A stretch of DNA of 64,000 nucleotides from Heliocidaris tuberculata (taxonomy: Eukaryota; Echinodermata; Echinoidea; Camarodonta; Echinometridae): the NCBI GenBank assembly GCA_025618425.1, contig CM046833.1, positions 38,135,274-38,199,273 of the forward strand. Reading direction: 5' to 3'. Position 1 is the stretch's first letter. Each line of letters begins with the position of its first letter. A model generated the notes under the pieces. It searched no databases. It worked only from the letters and a program-made list of their open reading frames with translations, and was not told the origin of the DNA. Below are positions 34,679 to 44,889 of this stretch, one piece after another. The translations under genes were made by a program, and so were the position numbers.

Positions 34679-35579
34679 TACTGCATTTCTTAGGATCCAG
34701 CTGATGCACTAAGGCGGCCCCATCAAAAATGCAGATTTCTGCAACAGGTGTTTCATCGGAACGTTCAGGATGTGATACAAGGGCTTCCAAACAGGGCACA
34801 AGATCGGCTTTGCTGGTTGGTGGGCGCATTGTATTAATATCTTCAGCCAGTGCCGGAGGCCAACCGTGACATTCGTGTTCGAGGAATGCATCAAGATCAC
34901 CATCTCTCGCCTGACAAGAAATGTACATTCGAGAGAACAGTTCAACATTGCTTTTCATATTAGTCATCTTCGCAAGAGACTTTGCAGGTGTTTTCTTGGG
35001 CTTGGATTTGAACAGTGCCAGATTGTTCTTGGAAATGTTGTCATAGAAACTGACAGAAGGATCATTCAGTCTCTTCTCTACAAATGCATTGAATTGTTTG
35101 TTGCCAGTTTCCTCCACAGATCGTAGTTGAGCAATCACTTCATTAGGCATGGTGACCTTGGTGTCAAGCAAATACAAATCTTTAGTGTCTTCGGCAAATG
35201 GGTTCCCCAGTTTCTCGAAAGAACTGATTGCATTGTTAAGATCTGATGCAAAGGATTTCTGCACACTAGGTAATTGATCATGGTGACGGATATCGGGTTC
35301 CTTCTGGCTCTGGAACTGGTCCTCAAACTCACTCACGATTCTTGCTATTTCAGGAACAGCCACCATCCATCGGCGAAGAGCTGCTCCATTCTCAGTAATT
35401 CCTATGACTCCACCATCACCTTTAACTACGGCATTCTGCTGCTCATGTACCTGGTCATTTGCCATTGCAGAGAACCTGTGTGATGACTTCTGAGTGACAA
35501 ATTTCCCATCGACAAATGCACGATGGGTATTCATGGAATCGTCTGGAAGACCCTGGAGATCTGTAAGATGCACTGTCAA
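34608..35579 (-). pseudogene. Segment 2: candidate catalytic-Glu region
   Basis: Continues from the frameshifted piece ending FAMDHT. It opens MTVHLTDLQGLPDD (first codon TTG, so not a real start) and carries NDQVHEQQNAVVKGDGG (about 35432-35455), in which E of HEQQN is the candidate third acidic residue. RRWMVAVPEIARIVSEFE, a charged helical stretch, and VAEICIFDGAALVHQLDP follow, the latter with the hydrophobic strand and acidic residue expected at the start of a PIN/XPG fold. The frame runs out at a one-base shift in AAGTTTGAATGAG (about 34608-34620). Confidence 0.65.
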
Positions 35580-35748
35580 CCATCTAGCATAATGGTATGA
35601 TCCATGGCAAACATATATGGAATGATTGCCCTAAGGATCTCCACGTAAAGCATGGAGTTTGCTTCCCTCTGTGATCTTATGAATGCAAGGAGAAGGCATT
35701 CCAACTGCAGAACTTTATTCCAGTAACAAAACTGGGGGTAATATGTGG

Positions 35749-37560
35749 TCATATTGAGCTTTCAAGCATCAAATGATTTGATATCTTCACTTGCACAGGT
35801 TTTGAGGTAGTCTTCATATGCTCTTTGCTGTAGAGCATAAAGTGCTGCAGCATTGACCCGTTGTGCCCATTGGGCCCTGGAAGTTTGTGATCCTTTCTGA
35901 AGACTTCTGCTCTTGCTTCTGTTGTTACACCTGCATTAGTCATCACACTCGTCCAACCACTCCCTTCCAAGAAGTCACCAATCACTTTCAACAATGCCAT
36001 CTCTATGTGAAGTCCTCCCATCATCACCACAAACTTGTCTTCGCCATATACACTTGGCCATGTCCACTGGATCTTCTTCGCTATAGCATAGAGAGGTTGG
36101 TCAACTGTGAGAACAGGAACCTGTCCCGGATTCACTAGATCTGTTGCCTGCTTTATTAAGTTCATCCCATGTTTCACCATTGCCAATGTATGAGCACTCT
36201 CTCGGAACATAGGTAACAGTCCTGTAATAGCAGGTGGCCGAGGAACTCCAACCTGTAGATTCGCCATGTAGGCTGACCAGGATATGTTCTCTTCACTCTC
36301 AAGACTTCCGTTCTCCTGCAGTCTGTGTACAAAAGAAAGCCATTGACTTTCCTTGTCCTCTATTCTGGTGGACACATTTGGAGTTGACTGACCTTTAGAT
36401 TTCCTTGGAATGGGCTGATTAGATGGAAATGCTGCAGGAGGGACATCACTGTAAGATGTAGGTAGGGCAGTTATGACTTTCCTACGCTTACTCTTCCCAT
36501 TCACAGTGACGTGCTCATGATTTCTAATGGTACCACTGTTATCCTGTGAAACATGTTGTGTAAGTGAAATTGCTGTACCGTGAAATGAACTTCGAGAGGA
36601 TACGGAGGATGGGTTGTGATCTATATTATCCAGGTTCCCTGTTGTGAATAACCCACTTCGCAGTTTGGTTGGACACACCACATGGTCATTTTCGTAGACT
36701 TCAATAACCCTGTTGGCCTCATCTGTGGATACTTGCAGGACACGATCATAGGAAACAGACAAACCATATTGAAAAAGAACATCAACAAGATCCCGTTTCC
36801 TTGTTTTGCTATGAATGAGCAGACCCAGGTAAAGCGGTAGAGATGTTTCACGCTCCACATTGTGACGCACTGCTGCAGTTTCCAACCTGCCTCGTTTGAT
36901 GGTGTTGAATGTGACAAGTTGGCTTAAGGATTGTGCATGGACGCTTACACTCTTCTTGATCGCAGTCTGTTTTTTAATGTTTGTACCAGCAAGGATCATT
37001 TGCATCAATGCTGTCAATGACGGTGCTGCGTTGTTACAAGATTCATCAAGAAGGGATCCATTAAATTGATACTGCCTCTGCAAAATATCTTTGCGCACAA
37101 TCTGAGCAGCTCTCATGAGAATGACAGCATCATCATCGGAGCTTTGTCCACGGGCATGCAATAAAGCTTCGCCAGTGTCCTCTTTGAATGACAAAAGAAC
37201 TTCATGATTGGTTGTATGTGCCTCAAGACTTGGAAGCTGTCTGAGAAGCTTGTCTTTAATGTGAGTCGAATTAATCCTCTTTGACGCATCGCCTCCCAGT
37301 TGCACCAAACGTTCTGTATAAAGCTTTACGAGATCTGCTAACTTGAACACAGTATGGCTACCATCTGTGCACTTCATTTCTTCCAAATAGGACACCAGTT
37401 CTGCCAATGCTACTGATTCTGGTTGCATAGTTTCATTTGAACTGGCTTGTACTTCATTCTTCCTTACAAATGATCTGTATCGGGTGTGGTATTTGTATCC
37501 AAGATGGCGGCCGACCCAGTGGTCAGATCGCTTGTGGCCGGCAATTTTTGAAATCAGCAC
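35749..37560 (-). pseudogene. Segment 1: N-terminal and DDE-like region (603 codons)
   Basis: Residues 1-20 (MLISKIAGHKRSDHWVGRHL) are encoded by the 159-bp repeat and are probably not native. YKYHTRYRSFVRKN looks like the end of a lost N-terminal zinc-binding region. A helical region follows. DNIDHNPSSVSS (about residue 311, genome about 36620-36630) and SFHGTAISL are conserved in the family; VPVLTVDQPLYAIAKKI (D487, about 36100) and VVMMGGLHIEMALLKVIGDF (about 36018) follow. I read D311/D314 and D487 as candidate acidic catalytic positions of an RNase H-like transposase fold. A lysine/arginine-rich KSKRRKV near residue 357 may be a nuclear-localisation signal. The frame ends in a shift; the next piece continues as NMTTYYPQFCYWNKVLQLE. 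Confidence 0.7.
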
Positions 37561-38085
37561 CCCAAAATACCCCTATTTGCCAAATTTCTGTGCCACGGGT
37601 CTTGTGAAACTGGAGATAACGGTTTTTAAAGATTTTCAATGGCGGCCATTTTGAAATCCAAGATGGCGGCCGACCCAGTGGTCAGATCGCTTGTGGCCGG
37701 CAATTTTTGAAATCAGCACCCCAAAATACCCCTATTTGCCAAATTTCTGTGCCACGGGTCTTGTGAAACTGGAGATAACAGTTTTTAAAGATTTTCAATG
37801 GCGGCCATTTTGAAATCCAAGATGGCGGCCGACCCAGTGGTCAGATCGCTTGTGGCCGGCAATTTTTGAAATCAGCACCCCAAAATACCCCTATTTGCCA
37901 AATTTCTGTGCCACGGGTCTTGTGAAAACTGGAGATAACGGTTTTTAAAGATTTTCAATGGCGGCCATTTTGAAATTCAAAATGGCGGCCGACCCAGTGG
38001 TCAGATCGCTTGTGGCCGGCAATTTTTGAAATCAGCGCCCCAAAATACCCCTGTATGCCAAATTTCATGCTTTCTGCCGGATCCG
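37499..38085. repeat. Right arm: 159-bp tandem repeat, ~3.7 copies (inverted)
   Basis: CCAAGATGGCGGCCGACC recurs at 37499, 37658, 37817 and 37977 (as TTCAAAATGGCGGCC), periods 159, 159 and 160. It is the inverse of the left arm. The AAGATGGCGGC core matches the YY1 site. The arm directly abuts, and even encodes, the present first codons of the gene. Confidence 0.9.
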
Positions 38086-38260
38086 AGCAACTTGACCATT
38101 TTTTGTTACATATCTGCCCTACTAACTAGCTTGCTGCAAGCTTGCAGCTAATTTACATATTTGGTACAATACGAGCTTGCCGCAAGCTTGCCGAAAGCTT
38201 GCCGAAAAGCGTGCCATTTAGCGTGCCGCGAGCTTGCAGCTAGTTTGCAATCAAGTGTTA

Positions 38261-38939
38261 GTTTCTACACTGAACTTTTACATTCATGTATTATATATCA
38301 TCTTGTACCAAACTGCATCGATTTCGTGGTTAGTGTTTTCATAATTATTGTAAATAATTGATTAATAATTGAAATAGTGTGTTTCCTTTTTTCATAGATG
38401 CTATCTAAATAATATCCAATATTTTTGAAGCTTTAAAATGAAATTAAATATGCTATTGAATATTTTATTGAAGCATTTATGTAGAAAGTAGAAATATGCA
38501 AATGAGTCATGCATATTCAGTGATACCAATTTGTACCATGTTTATGTCATCTATAGTTCTTTTAAATTTGAAATCAGCACTTATAATTTGCCTGAAGAAG
38601 CCATATATAAGGGGATTTGAATTTGCATCATTTTTTTCTCAAAATAGCTTGTCATTTTATAAGTGTGAATAATGATTATTACATTTAATAGCAAATTATA
38701 ATATATGCATAAAAAGAAATGATCAAGTAATTTTTTTGTTTTCTAGTCATAAAAAAATAATCAAAAATGCATATGGGAACAACATTGCACTCTGATTTAA
38801 GTACATGTAGTCTTGATATAAAAGTTTAGCACGAAATCCTATCTGGCAGATTCCTCAGACCAAATGCATGATGAATATCATATTTCTCCTCTCTTGATAT
38901 TTTTGAAATATTTTACTATCTTTAAACAATGAATTTCCA
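38261..38939. other. AT-rich non-coding, nothing recognised
   Basis: Very AT-rich stretch with no coding signal. Confidence 0.4.
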
Positions 38940-38944
38940 TTTGG

Positions 38945-39350
38945 TTAATGCGCAAGCTCGCCGCAAGCTTGCCGCAAGCTTGCCACTTCCCATGAAAATG
39001 TGCCGCAAGCTTGCCACTCTTCTTGCAAGTATGCCACACGCTTGCCATTTTTGTGCAAGCTTGCGGTAAGCTGGCCAATTTTCCTGCAAGCTTGCTGCAT
39101 GCTTACCATTTTTGTGCGAGCTTGCGGTCAGCTGGCCAATTTTCCTGCAAGCTTGCCACAAGCTTGCCGCACGCTTACCATTTTTGTGCAAGCTTGCGGT
39201 AAGCTTGCCACTTTTCCTGCAAGCCTGCTACTCTTCCTGCAAGCTTGCGGCAAGCTCGTCGCAAGCTTGCGGTAAGCTTGCCATCATTTTCTAAGCTCAT
39301 TTTAAGCTTGCCGCAAGTGTGCCGCAAGCTTAAATTTGTATAGGGGTAAG
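38945..39350. repeat. AAGCTT-minisatellite, largest array
   Basis: About 25 copies of GCAAGCTTGCCG-like units alternate with ATTTTTGTGCAAGC, CCAATTTTCCTGCAAGC spacers in a higher-order unit of roughly 60 bases, ending 'aaatttgtatagggg', the inverse of the terminus at 21975. Its six frames produce spurious proteins rich in KLAASLPQAC. Confidence 0.85.
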
Positions 39351-39439
39351 AATATTTTGCCTGTGATACAAACATATACATATTTCCCTGAGTTGCAGAT
39401 GAAGGAAGTATCATTCTGTCAAGGGGAATATTCCCTAAA

Positions 39440-39578
39440 AGTACAGCCTGGCGTAATGATAGCAATAATGATGACGATGATAATGATGATAATAAAAATA
39501 ATGATAAAAAAAGATAAAAGAATGAAAAAATAGAAATAATGATAATAATAATAATAATGATAATAATAATAATAATAA
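39440..39578. repeat. ATGATA/TAA-type low-complexity tract
   Basis: 'aatgatgacgatgataatgatgataat' passes into (AATAAT)n, the target into which the Helitron copy is inserted. Confidence 0.7.
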
Positions 39579-41350
39579 CTAGACTTTGAATTCGTCACTG
39601 AAGACGAATTAGGTGGTCTGTCATCATGGCAAATGGCTTTGTCAGATGTGATAATATTTGTACAAGATAATAATCATGATAATGTTGACGACAATGATGA
39701 TAAGATGGTCATATAAGTGATGACAATGACGATAATGATGTATTGGTAATGATGATCCTCATGACAACAATAATGATGACAATACCACCATAACCTATGT
39801 GGCATAGCACCCCTTCAGGTTCAATTTTCTGGGCGATTTAGTTAAAAGTGCTTGAAATTGCACAACACGTGTGCAAAATGAATTTAGGACGATTTGGAGC
39901 ATTTCTAAATTTTGCGCGCGCACAGACGTGTGGACATACGCGTGGACGTACGCGTTTAACAAAATGAACTTGACTGGAATGACATTGACCTTAACCATGC
40001 CAAATATGAAAGAAAATTGACATTTCGTAATGAAGATATGACCATAAGTTGATTTTCACAAAATGGCGCCCGGATGACGTCACGATAACCTGATGACCTT
40101 GAAAAAGATGTGGGAACTTGACCTATTAGGATTGATGACTGACGAAAATTTGAAGAAAATTGACTTTTGACTTTTGATTTTGAGAAATCGTGTTAACAAA
40201 TTGGACGATTTGATTATTGCAGGACACGTGGGAGATTAACCCCATAGCTTTAATACACAACAGGGAATCACATTGTACACAAACTACTGCACACTACTTT
40301 CCACCAGTCAAAGAGGATGGCAAAAAAGAAAGGCATAAAGAAAAAAAAAGTGAAAAAAAAATGGATCCACCGGGGATCGAACCTGGGTCACCGGAATAGG
40401 AGGCAAGTGCTTTACCAATAGACCAAAATATTTCCAAGAGAGATAACACATAAACGAAAAACGGGATCCTCAAATGACATTATGTAGTTAAAAAATGGGC
40501 ATGATCCCGACATCTGATTAAAAATTGGAGGGCACACTTATAGTCTCAGCTACAACATATTCAAACTCGGCGAAAATTGAGCAGAAATAACAGAGATATT
40601 ACTCAAAGAAGACGGGCATGTAGAATCAAGATTTGAGAAAAAGTCATGTCCCGTAGAGAATACACGCAAAATTTGAGAAATTGACATGCCTCCTTTAATC
40701 GCAAAAATACGCCATGATGCCTTTGTCAAAATGGAAAATGGTGCTGACTGAGCTCGTAGAGAATTGTCTCAACTACAACATATCAAAATTTGGAAGAAAA
40801 TCGAGAACATATTACTGAAATATTGTCAAATAAATACAAAAATTATGACGTAATTTTTTCAAAATCAATTTTTCGAGTTCATATGCAAATATGACGACGT
40901 TCCGATCTAACGACCACTCAATTTTATTCATGAATTCAAATGAACAAATCATAGGCTTTCAGAATATGTAAAAAAAATTGGGGTGTATCCAGGCATTCTG
41001 ACGAGCTATGGCGGATTCCATAAAGGCATGTTTTACCACTTTCTACATTATATTGTGTGCGTCATGATGCGCACATGGATATTGGTGACATGTTATGTTG
41101 ACCCTTGACCTGAAGTTCATGTGTGTCAGATATGGTTCATTTTTGATAACTCATTATGAAGATATGATCGATATTGTGATTTCACAAAATGGTGCCTGGA
41201 TGACGTCATGTTATTCTGATGACCTTGAAAAAGATGCCCAAGCTTGATCTTATAGGACCTGATATCTGACAAAAATTTGAAGAAAATTGACAGAGTCGAT
41301 TTTGAGGAATCATGGTAACAGGAAAGTGGGATAAAAATAAAAATAAATAA
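39579..41350 (-). mobile_element. Non-autonomous Helitron-like element, copy C (inverted)
   Basis: Read on the minus strand it matches copy A over its length and ends with hairpin, CTAG (39579-39582) and a T in the flank. Its 5' part stops at an AT-rich 'ttatttatttttatttttat' where copy D abuts. CpG-rich segments are more decayed than in A. Confidence 0.75.
40362..40425 (-). other. tRNA-Gly-like sequence inside Helitron copy C
   Basis: Minus-strand counterpart of 10145-10207, with box B as GGTTCGATCCCCGG and an A-rich (minus: T-rich) tract after it. Non-functional. Confidence 0.6.
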
Positions 41351-41870
41351 CTAGACTTTGAATTCGTCACTGAAGACGAATTAGGTGGTCTGTCATCATG
41401 GCAAATGGCTTGTCAGATATGATAATATTTGTGCAAGATAATAATCATGATAATGTTGACGACGATGATGATAAGATGGTCATATAAGTGATGACAATGA
41501 CGATAATGATATATTGACAATGATGATCATCATGACAACAATAATGATGACAATAACAACCATAACCTAAGTGGCATAGTGCCCCTTCAGGTTCAATTTT
41601 CTGGGCGATTTTTTGAAAAGTGCTTGAAATGGCATAAAACGTGTGCAAAATGAATTTGGGATGATTTGAAGCATTTCTAAATTTTGCCCGCACAATGACG
41701 TGGCCTGTCAAGTGACAGACCACCTAATAATAATAAAGAAAATTCTGACGAAATTAAAAGGTGATCTGTCAATGACAGCTAGACCACCTAATATAAAAAA
41801 TTCTGACGAAATAAAGAGGTGGTCTGTCGATGACGACAGACCACCTAATAATAATAATATCTCTACATGT
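41351..41870 (-). mobile_element. Short Helitron-like copy D with hairpin array at its 5' side
   Basis: Starts at its 3' CTAG (41351-41354) with the same hairpin and continues like the last ~350 bases of the other copies. At 41700-41860 three successive units pair AGGTGGTCTGTC with GACAGACCACCT (or variants), each separated by 'attctgacgaaat', the motif found once at the start of copy A (8984-9035). Confidence 0.65.
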
Positions 41871-42009
41871 GACATTAAGGGGAATCCTTTTATCTCAGCC
41901 TATTGTTCACATTCGCCTTAATGCACGTTCGCCTTCGCCTTAACGTCGAATTTTTATTTTGACAAAACAAACTGCATTGTTAGGATTCACCATAATGTAG
42001 GAGATAAGC

Positions 42010-42046
42010 TTGTAATAATAATAATAATAACAATAATAATAATTAC

Positions 42047-42085
<39 letters not shown>
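42010..42085. repeat. (TAA)n microsatellite
   Basis: Long run of TAATAATAA with few interruptions. A minus-strand frame here (poly-Y) is an artefact. Confidence 0.9.
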
Positions 42086-42086
<1 letters not shown>

Positions 42087-42246
42087 TTTGACATTATTAC
42101 TACTACTAGTGGTAGTAGTAATAGTATTTATCATTGCCTTTATTATTTATCTTATCAAGCATATGCCCAGTCTAGAGTCATTAAGTTTGTTTGACTATAA
42201 TTCCCTCTGGTGTCAGGTTACTCCCAACACACTAGCCTATGGGTAC

Positions 42247-42357
42247 CTTTCTGGGTTGTTTGGACCTGGATTAGTTTCAATATCACCAGATCTCATCAGA
42301 AGATTCATTGGACGATAGAGATGACAGAATCCATCAATGGTGTAAGATATCATACTT
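42247..42357 (-). CDS. Exon with N-terminal 2A-like peptide (likely first coding exon of the NLR gene)
   Basis: The minus strand encodes MISYTIDGFCHLYRPM, then NLLMRSGDIETNPGPNNPE; DIETNPGP is at 42261-42284. D-x-E-x-N-P-G-P is the invariant 2A-like core, at which ribosomes skip the Gly-Pro bond, and DGFC…LLMRSGD-ETNPGP is close to the sea urchin 2A sequences known from NLR proteins, where it doubles as a signal peptide. Here polar H, R, P and N interrupt the hydrophobic run, so secretion may be lost. The ATG at 42351-42353 has A at -3; acceptors lie at 42358 or 42376. The exon would end in AG before a weak GTACCC donor (42245-42246), leaving the phase that the Death exon at 21595 completes. 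It could instead be a remnant of a 2A-bearing retrotransposon. Confidence 0.6.
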
Positions 42358-42375
42358 CTGCAGAAATGCAGTCCT

Positions 42376-42829
42376 CTGGAAAAACATGATGAGGTAGTCA
42401 AGAATACCTGGAATTGAAAATCATGTTCACAAGAGATATGCACAAGTAAGTTTTCAATATTGTTTTACTCTATAATAGAATGTAAGATTTTTCATGAATA
42501 ATGAGGCAGCCCACTACATGTATTTCACCAATAATCATACATGAGTTAGTTATCATAGTTCACATTAAGATTTCAATTAATGCACAAGTAAATATTATAT
42601 ATGCAGAAAGAATTGAATATCAAATTCAAAGTCAAAACAGAAGCAAATTCTTATTTTCGATGACAAAAAGGAGTTATGCAGAAAAACATCCACATGACAT
42701 ACATGTATGAAATTATAATCATACATGTGGAATGGTTTTTGATTCGCAATGACAGCACATCTTTGACATACTCTGTGTCAACCAGAGACTCAACAGGTAT
42801 CAATATCATGACACATTGCCAGATTTAAT
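42376..42829. other. Intron or upstream sequence, nothing recognised
   Basis: AT-rich, no domain-bearing frame. Confidence 0.35.

Positions 42830-42864
<35 letters not shown>
42830..42864. repeat. Homopolymer of 35 G
   Basis: An uninterrupted run of G on the plus strand. It is followed by 'aaaccggtgttagtaataccgt' words that recur, partly inverted, after the C-run at 48980. Confidence 0.9.
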
Positions 42865-42865
<1 letters not shown>

Positions 42866-43239
42866 GCACAAGCGATAAACCGGTGTTAGTAATACCGTAA
42901 GGTATTGGGTCAATACTGGTATGTATACCGCCGTTGTCATTTTCATACCGTGATATCGTCATACCGACTGTCTCAAAGTCATACCAATTTCAGATTAGCT
43001 GTGTTGATTTTGATGTTTTTGTCTCGCCTTTTCCACTGTAAAACCAAGAAAGGAAAATCTTTTATATCACCAGGGTTTTCCTCTGTGCGATATTCAACAT
43101 TCCAAACGATTTCAAGGTAGATCTAACCTCTAGATTCTAGTCCTCCCAGCCACCAGCGACGACGGCGCAGGCTGTTCCAGTACAGTCTTGCTGCTGCATT
43201 ATATCAGTGCAGCGTATGCACTCACACATAGACACGCAT
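42865..43239. other. Sequence with repeated ATACCG words
   Basis: Several 'ataccg/cggtat' words at 42885-42990 form small inverted pairs. Otherwise unrecognised. Similar words lie at 49030-49085. Confidence 0.4.
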
Positions 43240-43530
43240 ACTTGTGCGCGCATATTAACCGATGACATCTTTTACAACCTAGAATTTGACAGCATAACCG
43301 ATGACCTGTGTGTGTAGAATTCAACCGCATAACCGATGACCCGTCTGAAATTTTACTATACAAGCGACGACTTGTTAGTGTAACACTAACTGATGACCTA
43401 CCCCTATATGCAAAAGCATGTAATTTGGGTCTATCTGCGCAGGTCTGCCAACCAATGACGTCATCGGTTCGCTGTGTGTCATCGGTCCGAATGTAAAGTT
43501 CATGCCTATGTCATCGCTTTAAATGGGCGC
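43240..43530 (-). repeat. ACCGATGAC-array repeat, copy 2 (inverted)
   Basis: Reverse complement of 22437-22700 with about 90% identity by eye. The central palindrome has one change (AACCAATGACGTCATCGGTT, 43450-43469). Confidence 0.8.
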
Positions 43531-44329
43531 ACATGCACACACAGGGCAACCTCTACACATAGTCACACACACAGGTGTGTGTATCGCTGTGAGTGCGAGC
43601 GAGGCCATCTAAAGTTAGCTTGCATTGCCTAGTGAGTGAAAAAAGGGACAGAATCTCCGAAAATCACAGGATTCACTGTTGATTTCCAAACAATATTGAT
43701 TGGGATGCTAGGCGGTATGATCATCGGATGGCACAAGATGAGAATGAAAGCACTTGTGGTCACTGACCTGTTTTTGTGACCAAAGTGCAAACACCATGCG
43801 TGGATGATCAATGAGACGAGAGAGATAAGGGAAGAGAAAGTGGCGATCGTTCATGAGATTGGGCAAAACAGATTATGAAGGTGAGAGTGTCAAGATATTT
43901 GTATTATAAGGATTTTTCTTGCTATGAATCAATAATTATTTCCATTTGATAGACAAAAAAATATATATTTCATGTTATGTAATTGTAATTCTTTGACAAA
44001 GTTTAATGTGTGTGCCTATCACCTACCATGGTAGAAAATATTGAGAGAGAGAGAGATAGAGATGTATGCAGAACCCCGTGCGTTCACGCATGGAGAACCG
44101 CGTACGTTAAATATAAACACGTGGTGTTATCCAGAAACGGAGAGGCCTGGGATAATGATTATAAACATTACCTGGCTTCGAAAATAAAAAAACATAAAGC
44201 ATAAATGTGTTTGGTCGAGATAATGCTCGATCAAGCATTGGGAGGGGGGGGCACTTTACTCTTCAGGCTGCATTGGTGCATGACAGTACAAGGCAGTGAG
44301 TGATCAGGTTCTGGCATGCCTCGCGTTGG
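43531..44329. other. Non-coding, nothing recognised
   Basis: CA and GAGA short tracts; only short frames. Confidence 0.35.
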
Positions 44330-44889
44330 CACTACTAGTCAGGTTCACTATGTATTTTTGTTCAAAGTTTTTGGAGATTAGCAAAACTATACATATTTGG
44401 AATTGGTAGAACATGGGGAATCCGAAAATTGATGTTGGCATTTGCACAAAACCCTGACCGAGCAGCCATTTTGGATTTTCAAAATGGCCGCCATATGTAA
44501 CTAGTATTGAACACTTTTGAAGATATTTTTGTAACACAACCTCATTCTGTCATTTTCGTGGTAGCATATTAAAGGGCATTAAATTCTCTACAACATGACA
44601 CCACATTCGATGGGTTTCATGATGATTTGTACAATAATTTGGGGCAGAAAATGTGATTTTTATCATTTTTTCAAAAATATGAATTGCTTCAAAATATATA
44701 TTTCTCCATATTTCAAAAGTCCATTTCACTAATGACTTCCAACTTTACAGAAAATCAACCATATATAGGGTCAATATCATATAAAAATTTCAAGTTCATT
44801 GCTTATCTAACAAAAAAGTTATAGTACTCTAAAGTTCACACTTTGATATTTTCTAAAACAGAGAAATAAAGCCAAGGGCTGCCTTCTAG

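Larger units (their letters stand above)
33491..37560 (-). pseudogene. DDE-transposase-like + XPG/FEN1-like nuclease protein, frameshifted
   Basis: One minus-strand coding unit is broken into segments: 37560-35749, a frameshifted 35760-35590 piece, 35579-34608, 34678-34097, 34271-33993, 33992-33857 and 33856-33491. Protein similarity runs on across each break, so they are small indels and stop mutations, not introns. Order: a short YKYHTRYRSFVRKNE remnant; DNIDHNPSS; VDQPLY; MGGLH; MDHT; DQVHEQQNAVVKGDGG; VRVDVVWDTYRSDSLK; HEEADSRMVLHA; DTDVV; GHGKNLRYI; SGCDTVSALAGIGMKT; a cysteine-rich tail. I recognise this as a multicopy uncharacterised family of cnidarian, echinoderm and other invertebrate genomes. 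The enzyme assignment is inference from motifs. Confidence 0.75.
31700..38260 (-). mobile_element. Large DNA transposon with tandem-repeat inverted arms and transposase/nuclease gene
   Basis: Two inverted arms bracket one minus-strand gene. The inner arms are tandem 159-bp repeats (left about 31925-32770, right about 37499-38085); the junction outside them (ATCCGGCAGAAAGCATGAAA, then TTGGCATACAGGGGTATTTT) is mirrored, and so is an outer segment (GTACCAAATATGTAAATTAG with AAGCTT units, about 31740 and 38150). Between lie a degenerate non-coding stretch (32780-33380) and the broken gene (33491-37560). The structure and the DDE-like plus XPG-like protein argue for an autonomous DNA transposon, perhaps of the Academ type. 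Exact termini and target duplication were not found. Confidence 0.65.

Noticed and set aside
33537..36138. Plus-strand frames opposite the transposase/nuclease gene
   Set aside because: They are antisense shadows; family motifs are all on the minus strand.
38945..39465. Several frames on both strands encoding QACGKLAASLP-like repeats
   Set aside because: They are translations of the AAGCTT minisatellite in all phases; the same occurs at 22.0, 31.7 and 38.2 kb.
41940..42134. Poly-tyrosine frame
   Set aside because: It translates the TAA microsatellite.
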